Shown piece by piece: positions 23,375 through 35,053 of a stretch of 64,000 nucleotides of DNA. The notes under the pieces were generated by a model that worked only from the letters and a program-made list of their open reading frames with translations, did no database searches and was not told the origin of the DNA. The DNA is from Gibbula magus (Eukaryota > Mollusca > Gastropoda > Trochida > Trochidae). The stretch is from NCBI GenBank assembly GCA_936450465.1, contig OW388292.1, positions 24,644,652 to 24,708,651 on the forward strand. Direction: 5' to 3'. The first letter of the stretch is position 1; each line of letters starts with the position of its first letter. The position numbers and the translations under genes are program-made.

Positions 23375-23790
23375 GGTGCATCAATTGTGTTTCATAAAAT
23401 TTTATATGGCTTTAATACGTTCCAACTTAAAACATGTGCTGTTTACAATACAAATAAATTCACTCAGCTTTCATATTTATGGCCAAACGCAAATATATCA
23501 AAATTAATTACTAGTTTCCAATTAAAATTGAGTAACATCATTATGCAGAAACTGAAACTGCACGTCCCATTTACATGCACAGTAGTTATGTGACCTATTA
23601 AACATTATCAACTCAAATTTGTCTTTTTGTCTGTTAAAAATAAGATTCCAAATTACATTTGACCCATTGGCGCACACTACACGCTGTGCATTGTCCGGTT
23701 TTCGATCAGAAATCACTCCTTTTACCTTCATATCGTCAATATGATAAGTCTACTATGGTAGTTTTCGATAACTGTCGGTACATCTCGATA
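23375..23790 (+). repeat. Interspersed repeat family R1, copy c
   Basis: It begins TTAAGGGTGCATCAATTGTG and follows copies 632-1070 and 5645-5945 through 'aattcactcag', 'agtagttatgtgacctattaaacattatcaac' and 'caaatttgtctttttg', ending after 'cgataaagtagc'. Confidence 0.65.
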
Positions 23791-25703
23791 AAGTAGCACC
23801 ACTTACAACGTTTGTAATATGTGACCCCAAACAACACAATGGATGTACCTTTGATTAGGGCCTGTTCTCACAGTACAATTTGTATTTACGACTTGTACTG
23901 ACCAAAACTGGTTGCTCTTGACAACATCCAAGTTGTGTCGACTTACCAACTGATGTACATACAATACAGTATGTGTCGATACTACAGCTACATACTACAA
24001 GTTGGAACTACAAATCACACAGTTAGTCTGATACTTCCATTCTAAAATTAATCACCATTTCATCAAATATTGAAAAAGAGATAGAAAAACTAAATTCTCA
24101 GAGGCTCCTTTTCAATATTAAAAAAAATGGTAAATATTTGTTCATAGTCTAAGTGACAGACTGATTTCCCAGGAGAATGGAACCTTTACTGAGTAACTGA
24201 GACATGATGAACAATGAACAATTTTATCACTATTTGCAGAGTGTAAAAGAATATTTTTTCAATTGATGTTACCAGCTGTTGCACGCCAAAGAAAACCAAC
24301 CTCAAGTCACATTTGAAGAAATGTTATCTCTGAAATTGTTATGGTTTCTTTTCCATGACAATAAGACTGAATTTGCTTAATTTGCCTTATAATGGTCAGT
24401 TCAAATCGCAATTCTTTTAAGAGGCTTTGAATTTGCCGTTATTGTCTAGGAGAGATGTCCTTTATAATGAAAGGAACCAACCCTGCTTTGTCAAATGTCA
24501 ACAAAATTGCCTAAATATGATCAATTTGTCACATAATTTTATTTCATAAAGACGATAACGTAGACGACTGCAATCTACGTAAAGTGGTCAAACTTAATCT
24601 ATGCCCAGTCCAATTTGAACTAAACAAGGTGAAAATTGATCATTTTCTAATTAGCTTAAGTCCCGGCACTGACTGCCTGAATAGAGATCACTTCATTTAA
24701 TAGCTCTCCCAGACTATGGTGTGCTCCTTGTTTTGACAAACGTAGACATTCCATCGTTTTCCTTTAATCTATCGGACTTGGTCACTGACAGGTCAGTAAT
24801 TAGTTTCCCCTGGGAGGAATCTAATATGTCTTTACAGGCAGGCAATGCTGAGAGGTGACAAGCCAGTTACCTCCCTTGGCACTCTGGATCTATTTCCTGT
24901 ATGGTCTGTAACAGTTACTCAATAGGAATTGTATAACAGTATTAAACTCTGACTGACCTGATTGAAATCAGCCCTGATGATTGTTAGTTGTTATGTATGA
25001 AAAGATTACTGTTTGATATTATTGCGGGGGGAGGGAATTAGTGATTGTAAAATTTACTTGAGTTTTGAAAATGTCTTGATTCTCCTATGTGTCAGAGATT
25101 ATTACACAGTGGAGGGTGTAATTGTTCCTCGTCTCGTCTCTCTGGGTATCAGCGAGACAGTGTTATATGTACATACCAGAGCTCTTCAAGCAGGAATTCT
25201 GAAGCTTCATCATTCTCTCTGAATTAGCACAAAGTGAGAGGCAATAATGTCTGACATCCTCGGGCATGTTGTACTTGTTTCTTAAATATATATGCATGGA
25301 AATACATTACCTACTCTGTGGCTACAGACACTAATGATCATTATGTGTGTTGGAGAGAGTTCTTCTCATCCAGTTGTTCCTATTTTCAGTAAATAAATAG
25401 ATCGATGAAATATTGTTAAACCTTCCCCATATATTCAGTTGACAGTTAGTTTCTGAACCCGCTGAACAACTTTCAGGACAAAAACGAATTCCGATCGCGA
25501 ACATCTTGTACCCCCCCATCATCATTCAACCATATTCACATGTTTCCAATACATGCCCCGCCCCGCCACATCCTCAACTCACCCTCAACTCCTCAGACCC
25601 TCATGTCATCATTGACAATTTAGAAAAAGATAATGGATGAGTATAAGTGAAAAATAGTTAACAAACTAAACCAAATTTTCAACAAAGCTTTCATTATCTT
25701 CAG
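23791..25703. other. Probable intron upstream of NUDT exon 2, mostly unique-looking
   Basis: Unlike much of the window, this stretch shows no obvious repeat unit, TIR or microsatellite. It ends with the acceptor 'ttcattatcttcag' at 25690-25703. The first NUDT exon was not found in it. Confidence 0.4.
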
Positions 25704-25859
25704 ATCCTGCTAGTGACATCGAGTCGGCACCAGGACCGGTGGGTGGTGCCGGGGGGAGGGGTGGAGCCCGAAGAGGAGACCATGATTGCAGCCTCCAGGG
25801 AGGCGCGGGAAGAAGCCGGTGTCGTTGGACAGCTCGGCAGGCACCTGGGAAACTTTGAG
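25704..25859 (+). CDS. NUDT3/NUDT4-like: Diphosphoinositol polyphosphate phosphohydrolase, exon 2 (Nudix box)
   Basis: This 156-bp exon encodes 52 residues, from ILLVTSSRH to HLGNFE, between an acceptor (ttatcttcag) and a strong donor (GTGAGT); both ends are in phase 0. It holds the catalytic Nudix signature GX5EX7REUXEEXGU: G18, E24, R32-E33, E36-E37, G39 of the exon, preceded by DRWVVPGGG. Enzymes of this family (DIPP1/NUDT3, DIPP2/NUDT4) are cytosolic and nuclear; they remove the beta-phosphate from inositol pyrophosphates such as InsP7 and InsP8, and also cut diadenosine polyphosphates, with Mg2+ held by the Nudix glutamates. The exon limits match those I recall for vertebrate NUDT3. One small difference is A34 at the hydrophobic 'U' position. 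Codons are clearly GC-richer than the surrounding intron. The start codon lies in an upstream exon that I could not find, so the gene is partial here. Confidence 0.95.
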
Positions 25860-26159
25860 GTGAGTGGTTATCTTCTTGCTTCTTGTGGATAATCGATCGA
25901 AGCATCTGCAAGTGTACACTTGACTGGATGAAGTAGATCAGCAAGAAGGTGATCTGCCTCTATGTTTCTACCTACTTTCTTCAAAATGTTCCGATGTCGT
26001 TCATTCTATGACTATGACTATGCTTTATTTACCTTAGCACCCCATGATCCCCAGGGTTGTATTGTAGCACCAGATTATATTCGAGACCCCAGTTGTATTT
26101 GAGGAAATATGGTACACAGCATTTGCATTGACATAAACATTTTAATCACTGCTGGTCTG

Positions 26160-26245
26160 CAGTCTATACTATTTTGTGCAATAATACTAGCAGTGAAATA
26201 TTCTTGAAAACGACATTAGACTCCAACTCAACTCACCTTAAGTTA
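26160..26245 (+). mobile_element. SINE 3'-end relic
   Basis: 'tgcaataatactagcagtgaaatattcttgaaaacgacattagactccaactcaactcacc' matches the last part of the SINEs at 20025 and 41792, with many differences. It is an old, 5'-truncated copy in NUDT intron 2. Confidence 0.7.
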
Positions 26246-28475
26246 TCTCAAAGGTATGGAAAACTTAACAGTTATAATAATCACTGTGATTTGAGTTCAG
26301 TATCTCTCGTCCGTGGTGTTGAACTACAAATTGCCTTATTTGCCGTAGAAATTGGTGATCAAATTATTAGCAGGACCAATTTTCAGATTGTAAAAAAAAA
26401 TAATAAAAATTTAGTGTTGACTGTATAATTTTCTGTGTTCATGTGAAAACGGAACAAACCTTAATTCCGTAGCCGGTCATTGCATCGAAAGTTCTTGTTG
26501 ATAGTCAAGACAAGAAGCAACTGACCTCTGACCTTGTTTCTGAACATTGCTCGTCACACATCCTAACCGCGGAGAAGATGGAGTAAGAAAGGATCTGATC
26601 ACACTGGAAGAGAATCAGTATTTAGTTGAAAATAGAGTCTCTATTTTGACATTCAGTTTTAAGACGAGAAGATATTCAGTGTGTTGATGACTGACAGGAG
26701 AAGAAAGATTTGTGTCAATACCTCGACTGCACATCAAAAGGAAGAGGATTTTATTCCCAATCTGCAGTCCTCTATCTTTTCCCCTAGTTTTGATGAATGG
26801 CAATTTGTTCAAAAGAAACTTGTTTTCACGGTGTCTGTAGGGTTTTTATGGAAATGTTTTTACATCTTTTTGACACATTCATTGATTGAAGATCTTCAGA
26901 AAGAATGATTGAAATCTAAAAAATAGCTTCTGAACTTTTTACCTTTGAAAAGAAATGTCAATCTATTGATTTCTATTGTCCCTTGTGTAAAGGAGGAAGA
27001 TGATAAGTTTCATGCATACATTCCATCAGAAAACTCTTCATTTTACTTCTTCTTATTTAAACTCACTGATTTTTTATGGCCTATGTTTAAGATTCAGTTC
27101 CGGTTAAATCTGGCTCAATGCAGTTGCAACTTGAAAATGTGATGTGATAAAGTTTTGGTGACAACTGTTATGTGTTAATGACATACACGTACATTTCATG
27201 AAGCAGGTGTTTAAAAGTGTTCAACTTCAGGTGGAATATGGGACTGTTTGTGCCAAGTTGATTATTTATGAGCATGTATAGCATTGCAAAAGATAAAAGG
27301 ACAAATTTGTTGATAATCTGTATGGATAGAGAGTTGGTTGAGCCAAAATTTCCATTGCCATCTGAGACCAAAAAACTCTACCTATTGTATCTTGTTTGCT
27401 ATGCATATACAACCCTAAATAGTCAAAAGTATGTGAGTCTCTTGACACAGATATCAAAATGTTCATTCAAGATGTTAGATTGAATAGCCATTGTTTGATA
27501 TCAACACTTGTCTAAAAGTCCAAGATGCTTGATTAATTAAAGTATGAGTTCTACCGTGAGTATCCGCCATATTGTTATTTGTGCTTTTGTGAAATGAGAA
27601 AAACACTATATTTTTACTAATTTTACATTTTCTCTGGTTCAAACTTTTGGCAAATCGTCATTTGACTATGTGAAGCTTCAGGACTTGGCAAAATGAGGCA
27701 GAATATAGCAGTATGGTTTAGTGGTTCATGTTTGACTGACGATTCTTGTCATGGTTGTTCTTTACTGTTAGTGTTTTTGACAATTTGTTGGCAGCTTAGC
27801 CAATGCTCTTATCATTTAGGAATTGTGACACATTCTTGTTATATGATACATTCTTGGCAGATGTTCCTCATTATGGAGTTATATTTGATCAGACTTTTAA
27901 TTTTTTTTAAAAACATTATTACTTTTTCAGATTTTCAAACACTGTATGTTTATCTCCAGTCTACCATACCAATGATTTAATATTTAACTATAATCTACCA
28001 CGTTGATTCGATAGTGATTTATCATTCTATGCCGTGCAGAAATTCTAAAGCCATACATTGATAAATAACGTATTTGGTAATCTTGTATAAAGTACCAGTA
28101 ACTTGTTAAGCAAAAGCAGAATGCCACGGTTCAACTAATGTATACTAATAATAATGTATTCCTAAGAACACTAAGTTGATTGAGGTTAAAGGATAGAATC
28201 AATGGTAAACCTTAGATCTAGACTACTAACGTTTGGTCATGGAAATGAAATTTCTGAAAAAAATCAATTTAAAAAAAAGAAAAAAAAGAAAAAAGAAGCC
28301 TCTGTGATTTCTTCATTTTCAAAACCAAACTTTCTTGTCTTGTCATAGACTTGCTTTGTCTAGTTTGTAATTTTAGGGTGACAACAGGTTAGGAAAACCT
28401 TAGTAAAGGTTGCTTTGTGAAACAAGGTCGAGCAGTAGAAGCTATGTAAGCTAAGAAGCAAAGTGTTGCATGCAT
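26246..28475. other. NUDT intron 2, AT-rich, no gene recognised
   Basis: Only short chance frames are present. A purine-rich A/G tract lies at 28256-28300. No TIR-bounded element was found. Confidence 0.5.
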
Positions 28476-28712
28476 GAGACCCAGTACCTGTAACAATGGG
28501 ATGATGTTGCAGGCAAGAGACCCAGTACCTGTAACAATGGGATGATGTTGCAGGCAAGAGACCCAGTACCTGTAACAATGGGATGATGTTGCAGGCAAGA
28601 GACCCAGTACCTGTAACAATGGGATGATGTTGCAGGCAAGAGACCCAGTACCTGTAACAATGGGATGATGTTGCAGGCAAGAAACCGTACCTCTAACAAT
28701 AGGATGATGTTG
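28476..28712. repeat. 41-bp minisatellite just before NUDT exon 3
   Basis: About 5.5 copies of a 41-bp unit (gagacccagtacctgtaaca ... gatgttgcaggcaa) are present. The first four to five are nearly identical and the last is degraded (gaaaccgtacctctaaca). The array ends about 40 bp before the exon 3 acceptor, so it sits where the branch point and pyrimidine tract would be expected. Frames open through it on the minus strand reflect the repeat, not a gene. Confidence 0.92.
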
Positions 28713-28749
28713 CTTGAGGTTTGTATTACATTGACATGTTCTGTTTCAG

Positions 28750-28834
28750 AACCAAGACAAGAAGCATCGGACCTCCGTGTACACGTTTATAGTGACAGAC
28801 TTGTTAGACGAGTGGGATGATTCCAAAAGCATGG
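28750..28834 (+). CDS. NUDT3/NUDT4-like: Diphosphoinositol polyphosphate phosphohydrolase, exon 3
   Basis: The 85-bp exon lies between 'ttctgtttcag' and the strong donor GTAAGT, starts in phase 0 and ends in phase 1. It encodes NQDKKHRTSVYTFIV followed by TDLLDEWDDSKSM and the first base of a glycine codon. This corresponds to the human DIPP segment NQERKHRTYVYVLIVTEVLE and the acidic stretch that follows, including the 'KHRT' that is typical of the family. It forms central strands of the Nudix fold after the catalytic helix. It joins in frame to the exons at 25704-25859 and 35054-35163. Confidence 0.94.
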
Positions 28835-30561
28835 GTAAGTTGAACCAGCAAGATCTACATTCACGGAAATAAAAGAAACGTAATGTCGTCATTCATAAAG
28901 AAGTCCTTGTTTCTTCAAAAGCTACTGCCTGGTAAAGTCATTGTGGGAAGTCTGCAACAATTCAGATTCTGTGTTTGCAAAAAATAATAATAATTCATAA
29001 AATAATTCACTTTGGGCAGAGATGTGGGCATTTTACTCTTGATATATTTTGTGCCTCGAATCTCACCATGACTTTGGCACACAAAGCATTTTCTATAAAA
29101 AAAACCTGTAACCTTGATTGGTTATTTGTCAAAAGAGTATTCAGATGAGGTAATCTTTTTTACTTTATGACTTTGACCTTTGAGTCTGAAAGAAGTTGAT
29201 CTTGCCATTGGTTATTTCTCCTATTGTGAAAAAAGCATTTCAGTGCCTAAAAACATCTCTCTAAGCCGAGTGCAACTATTTCCATTGTGTCAGTCACGGC
29301 AAGATGCAAATTGTCTCCTGGTCGCCATAAAACACACCAGTGTCTATTGACCGAGAACATCACAGACGTGTTCCTCCTAAATCCAGCAGCTACTCACAAA
29401 TTAGGTATTCTTAGACTCGCACACTCTCGGACCTCTGACTCTGTGATTAAATACTCGTTAGCGTAATGGGGCAATAATGAAATCAGACGAGGACAAGTTT
29501 GGTTTGAATTATGTATGCGTGAGACAGTGGCCAGAGTTAACTGTTCCTCAACCTTGTTACCTGCAATGAAAATGTTTCCAAATGGCATTTATATCAGAGG
29601 AATAGATGTCGGCCATTTTCCAGTTGAGTATTCCCTGTGGCCGTGTTTCTTTGTTCGAAAAGGTTTATTTTCTAAAGTAATGTATTTTGAAAAGAGAATT
29701 GATTGTTTTCTTGAAAAATGTTTGTCTTCCAATGTTATTTGTCTTTGAGATTTGTCATTAGGTATTTGCGAGTCACACGCATTTGTTCTGTCATAAATAT
29801 TCCGTAAGTTATTTGGTGCAGTATCCAGCCCTGTTTAGAAGTAAACATCACAGAAGAAACATGAAGTCATAGCATTGTTCATTGCAGCTATCACCCTGAT
29901 CCAGAGATGTCTCATTGAAACGTAGCCCCAAAATAGTTGCCCTTATGGATAATAAATGTTCATAGTTTGGTTTCTATTGACGAGAGACTAAGAACGTAAC
30001 GCCAATATGTTTGCCCTTATGGATAATAAATGTTCATAGTTGGATTTGTATTGACGAGAGACCCAAGATTGGTTTGAGGAACGGAATCCAGAACTATCAG
30101 TACAAGCATCTAGCTTCACAATCAGCGTGCTGTCGGTGGACACTTAATAGGTATTTAGTCTCCTTATCTACAAGGTGCAAAGAGTTGTTAACAATCCTAT
30201 CAGGTAATTGCTTCAAGTTGAGCCAGGGTCGTTAGCGCTGATTGCTCCTGAGCTCTGCCCAAGATTACAAACATAATTCCACCATAAACTAGATATTGTT
30301 CTGCGCCAGAGACAGTTGAGGGACCATGAATGGATGTAAACAATCTTTATGTGTTGAAGAAATAAAGCTTCCAGTAAACTCCAATGTTTTGTGTAATGAA
30401 GTTAATGTTTTGTGTAATGAAGTTAATTTTTGTACTAAACTATAGTTAAAGCTGAAAACTGATATTCGGTCAATAGTAGTACCGGTAAGTTGTAGAGGAA
30501 ACTTTATTGAGTTTATCATAAACCTATTTATTTTCTTAACTGTCATTGATAATGTTTATGT
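28835..30561. other. NUDT intron 3, first part; includes a 74-bp direct duplication
   Basis: A block with 'ttgcccttatggataataaatgttcatagtt' occurs at about 29937 and 30011 (period 74). A smaller 22-bp duplication ('gttttgtgtaatgaagttaat') lies at 30386-30430. No gene is recognised. Confidence 0.6.
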
Positions 30562-30830
30562 TTCTCGAGTGGCACGGTCACGAGTGAAATGTCAACTTTT
30601 CCCATGTCACAAGATGAGATAAATCTGGCCTTTGACATGATCTATTAAGTATTAAATTATTATTGAATTTATAACAATTTTACCCGCTCTGGAAAGTATT
30701 GTTTCTAACAAAGAAACTCTACTGGCCCTGGGTAGTGACGACAATGTCTTATATATTCATGGCTCACCGCTGTAGCTTGATAGATTGTTTATTTCACTGA
30801 TAAATCTCACTTCTTCATACCTGGTTATAT
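30562..30830 (-). repeat. Degraded relative of the 22540-22966 palindromic element
   Basis: On the minus strand it reads 'gatttatcagtgaaataaac ... atcaagct' and later 'atttatctcatcttgtgaca...aaaagttgacatttcactcgtg', in the same order as 22560-22890. Only one palindrome arm is present. Confidence 0.65.
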
Positions 30831-31889
30831 AATACATGCTGTTTTGCTTTGATGTCAGCATAATATCTATTAATTAAGTTCTACTTATCTGACAATGAAT
30901 ACATGGTTAAAAATGAAAATGAATTAGAAGTGTTATGGGTCTGCTCAACAGTGTGAACACTTCATTATTTAAAGAGACATTTAGAAGTAAAGTAGAGTAT
31001 AAAGTTTAATATGGTAAAATGAAACAAGATAAGCCTATAAGTATTTTATACCTGCTGTTGTTGAAGCTAAATTACCTGATATCAGAAATACACTGTATTT
31101 TACGAAGTATACAACTTGTAGATAATAACATATTATATTGGCAGAATATCCAGAGTTACACAATATTGATCATAAAACATTAATTATAATGTTGTGTTAT
31201 GCCGTAGCAAAGCTTTTCAAACTTGTAGCGCTGATGAATAGCTCCACTTGTCATGTTGAATGTAGGCTATTGTCTGTCAAATTGTCAAATCTTTCATTCT
31301 CAGAAATAAGTTCAACTTGATAATGATAAAATTTAATAAAAACATATGTATAAACAATGTTCCCTCAACTTTCTTTTCGACCCAAAGTACCCTGAGAGAA
31401 GCCCCAATCTAAGCTTCAGCTTTTAGTTCCAAACAATGGACAACCTATCGTAACTCGTTTATAAAGCGAATAATATAGGATGGACCAAGAAAGGTTATCC
31501 TAGATGATTCCGAGATTTGCAGGTAAAAAGTTAAGGAATGGACACAATGAGCAATTTTTACCTGGAAACATATTACCTGTGAGTCAGCAGCTACATTTAG
31601 GTAAGGGTGCACCAAAGTCCACTGCCCACGTCACAAACATGTGCAGCCTTGTTCCTAGTGACCTACTGACATTTCCTCCAGCAGAAACACACCTGCTCTA
31701 GTAACTTGTGTCTGAGGATGCTACCAGATCTTCCACCTTATCTCTAAGCAAGTCTTAAAGGAACAGTAGTATGGTGTCATTTTTGTGGAAACACATTGTG
31801 AAGGTTTCTCTTTCTGTGTGTGGTATCAGCTGTTTTTGGAAGATCAGTACATTATGTTTTTAAAATCATTTGGTTTCAATGTTATTTTG

Positions 31890-32039
31890 GTCATTAGCAG
31901 CCCCGACTTAGTCGCTATAACTTTCCTTTTTTTCATGTATTTTTTTGACATGTTCACATTCAAGGTCAAAGGTCAAGGTCACAAGTTCTGAAATCGCTAA
32001 AAAAATTCTTGTAAACACGATAACTTCAAACATTTTTTG
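31890..32039 (+). repeat. AGGTCA-rich repeat, left part (split by hAT insertion)
   Basis: 'cagccccgacttagtcgctataact ... caaggtcaaaggtcaaggtcac ... gataacttcaaacattttttg'. The right part continues at 33878, and removing the hAT element and one 8-bp duplication rejoins the repeat. It contains three AGGTCA half-sites at 31962-31981. Confidence 0.65.
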
Positions 32040-33885
32040 TAGGGGTGAAACGGTTTACCGCGGTGTATTCGTATCGCAGTATTTATTGACGGTTCGGTAC
32101 ACCGAAAAATTGCTTTGAAAAAACCGTACCATTCGGTTTTGGTAAAGTTTGTTTTTATCTACTTTACTCGTGCATTTCCCTGTCAAAAACACTTTAAAAT
32201 GTCACTCAAGTGTCAGCACAAATTATTATATTCTATTAAATTTCATTCTAGACTAGTTCAAAGTTCACAAGACATCCTTACGTAGTAGTAGATCGAACTT
32301 CCGTGTTATGACTCGAGTGGACATGTCAACAAAAGTTAATGCGATATGAATAAACTATTTGACAGAAAGTTACCGTATATTGCAAGGTTTAAATTATCAA
32401 GTTGATTCTAAAAATTAGGGGTTCAAAGAATGGGGTCGACTTTCAGATTTAAACTTCAAGGCAGGTGAAAATGTGACAATATTATCGTTTATGTTCAGTT
32501 TTCATTTGGAAAACCTTTTCTATATTTAGAACTAATTGAGAAGTAACTACCTTTGTGATTGGTCAAAAAATTACGGGTCATTGGGTTCTCGTACTACAGT
32601 CATACCGATTGGTTGACATGTGTCACGTGACACATGTGGCATGAGATTTCTTTATCGATCGTTTGACATGTCGACCGTTTACTACAAAATTTTGACGGGT
32701 TACATTTGAGTGTTTTCACCGGGTTCTTTATTCAAATTCATGAACAAACACATAAATAAAAAAATAACCGACTATTTCACAAGTTTCTGTGTGTAAAAAA
32801 TGCAAAATTAATTTCCAAATCTAGAAGCGACTACACCATGCGGGCGACATCATGCTAGTCGGTAAGTTAGTGTAGATTTTATTAATCATTAACTACGTTT
32901 AAATAGCTAAAGAACGTAATTGTTTCATATTTATCAAATGAACTTCGTCTGAATTAATGAATTTCTATTTTCTTGACAAAAGAGGTTTGATAATTTTCCC
33001 GTTTTATATGCTAGACTACGTACACTATGCATTGAACTTTTTGTATTTAATTTTCTGATTGGCTAAGAAAAGGGAAGTCCCCAAGTTAACCAATGACAAG
33101 GCTAATAACAAACAATAGAGTTTCTGATGTTGACTCCTGCTTACACTTGTTCGTTCGATTTACGGAGAGGAGAATGATATGTATACCATTAAAACAATAA
33201 TTAAATAGACACAGCAAGTCAACAGTTGTACTTTTTATTTTTAAGATATTACTTTTCACAAGCAAGTTTACATGGCAATTAACTGTAAGCTTGACCTTGT
33301 AGTTTACTTGTTTCGGGAGTCTGGCAATGAAACATTTTCACAGCTGTTTAATAAATAACAAAAGTTATGGTTATACACAGTAAATAAACATTCCTTCATA
33401 TATTGAAAAACAAAATAAGAACAACATAAGTAATTACTTAATCAACTTAAATATCACTGATTTTCTTTATTGAATTTGTTGAATGTGATTTCAAATTGTT
33501 ATTTTACTGTCTAGTCATTTTAGATGAAATTACAAATAAGAATTTATGGCACATGCAAAGCCCCATTGAACCTTTTTATTCTAAAAAAATAAATTCACTC
33601 ACCACTCCGTGTGTGATTAGTCAATTTGATTACCAGATGATTTGCAGTGCTTGTTCTTTTGAGTGTCCAGGGCTTAATTTAGCTCTCTTTTGAATTATTT
33701 GAATGTTTTCCTGTCAACTATTTCCAAAATTAAAATTATCTGTGAAATTCAGCTGTTATTTTTATTGTTGAGGAGTGGTATTGAACTTTTTAAGAACCGA
33801 ACCGAAAAGTACCGAACCGAGAGCTCTGTACCGCAATACGTACCGAACCGTGGCATAGGCGTACCGTTTCACCCCTAATTTTTTG
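32032..33885. mobile_element. Non-autonomous hAT element, 1.84 kb, intact ends and 8-bp target duplication
   Basis: The element itself is 32040-33877. The left terminus is TAGGGGTGAAACGGT and the right terminus is its exact reverse complement, ACCGTTTCACCCCTA. An identical 8-bp ATTTTTTG lies on each side (32032-32039, 33878-33885), which is diagnostic of hAT transposition. Subterminal GGTTCGGTAC motifs repeat several times on both sides and are likely transposase binding sites. The interior has no hAT transposase or BED finger that I can see, so it was moved in trans. It sits in NUDT intron 3 within an older repeat. Confidence 0.93.
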
Positions 33886-34195
33886 TGCTGTCAGGCTCTT
33901 ATTTGGTATATATCAACTATGGAGAAAGATGAAGATTTGAAAACATTTTCGCTAAAATCTGTCAAAGGTCAAGGTCACAGCGAGGTCATAACTTAAGCAT
34001 GCTATTGTGAATATGCCTTATGTTAACTATGAACACTTTGAGTCATTGCATAATTGTTATACACAATGAAAAGTAATCATTGATGATGTGACCTTGAAGG
34101 TCAAAGGTCAATGTCATGAGATATTGGTTAAGGCCATGTTAATCCTTTGATCCAATTTTGAAATCAGAAATAGGTTTTCGAACAAACTTGTGAAA
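33886..34195 (+). repeat. AGGTCA-rich repeat, right part
   Basis: It continues the repeat broken at 32039. It contains 'gtcaaaggtcaaggtcacagcgaggtcataact' near 33960 and 'gaccttgaaggtcaaaggtcaatgtcatg' near 34090. Multiple direct AGGTCA half-sites look like nuclear-receptor motifs but are a property of this repeat type. Confidence 0.6.
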
Positions 34196-34199
34196 TGAT

Positions 34200-34508
34200 T
34201 CAACTGGTTAGAATAACTTGAATAATGAAAAAGGATTGGTCCAAAACAATTCCCATTTTATTTATGCTGACGAGAAGGCTGAACAGGGAAAGGGGAGACC
34301 CAAAGTTTCGGGGCTGCTCTGCTTTTGCGGTGTCTCGCAAACGCTCATCTAGTTTAAGATCTAAAATGATACTCTCGTTGATTTGACAAAGCAAACAATA
34401 AGCTTTGGAGCCATTCATGAGAGATAACATAACTTTTTTAGTCGGCCTGTCACTTGACATCCATACATTAACATTTCTTGCTACAAGGGCTTCAATAACC
34501 TGGACCAT
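34200..34508 (-). CDS. Unrecognised 102-codon reading frame, doubtful gene
   Basis: This minus-strand frame lies inside NUDT intron 3. The composition is more protein-like than most chance frames nearby (mixed charged and hydrophobic residues, few low-complexity runs), but I recognise no domain. No splice site or promoter supports it. It could be a remnant of a mobile-element protein. Confidence 0.15.
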   Translation of the reverse strand: MVQVIEALVARNVNVWMSSDRPTKKVMLSLMNGSKAYCLLCQINESIILDLKLDERLRDTAKAEQPRNFGSPLSLFSLLVSINKMGIVLDQSFFIIQVILTS

Positions 34509-34548
34509 AAGTTTGCTTTCACTATTGTGCTAAACACTGCTGCTGATG

Positions 34549-34880
34549 TTATTATCCCCCGCCATGAAGTGGAAGGGGCGTATAAGTTTGAGCTCTGTGT
34601 GTCTGTGTGTCCGTCCAAGATAAAGGGGACAGCTTTTCTCAGAAACTGTTCAAGACAGGCTAACCAAATTTGGTGTGTCGTTTGAGGGTATAAATACCTT
34701 GATGGAGTTCGAAAATGAGAAGTGTGCAATTTTTGTTGTTGTTGAGTTATTGCTCTCGTTCCATATTTTTGGACTCTGTTTATGTTTTTTTTCTCTGTAT
34801 ATTTGGACTCTTTTCACGGTATCTCAAAGGGGAACACTTTATATGCCACCAGTTTGTAATACCGTGGGATATAGTTGTCG
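34549..34880 (+). repeat. GTCC-type repeat with ATCCCCCGCC start
   Basis: 'ttattatcccccgccatgaagtgg' is followed by 'gtgtctgtgtgtccgtcc', then 'agaaactgttcaagacaggctaaccaaatttggtgtg'. It has the same start as 3451 but without a closed palindrome. It ends about 170-200 bp before exon 4. Confidence 0.6.
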
Positions 34881-35053
34881 CCATGTCCGTCCGTAATCAT
34901 TTCGTTGCCGGAGCACTCAAAAACAGTTCTTGATATCACAAAGCAAAATGATATCATACAAAGATGATAATGTAATGCACATAAGTATATAGATCACAGT
35001 CTTCTGGATGTTTATAGTATTTGTCAATCTTATTTTGTAAGTTTATGTTTCAG

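Noticed and set aside
1..25703. NUDT exon 1 (start codon and RTYD...AACLCF segment)
   Set aside because: I searched for the expected RTYD and AACLCF codon patterns followed by a phase 0 donor and found no convincing match.
25666..25944. Minus-strand proline-rich frames
   Set aside because: They are antisense to the NUDT exon 2 Nudix box, which is strongly conserved on the + strand.
28360..28699. Overlapping minus-strand frames with repeated peptide
   Set aside because: They translate the 41-bp minisatellite in all three frames.
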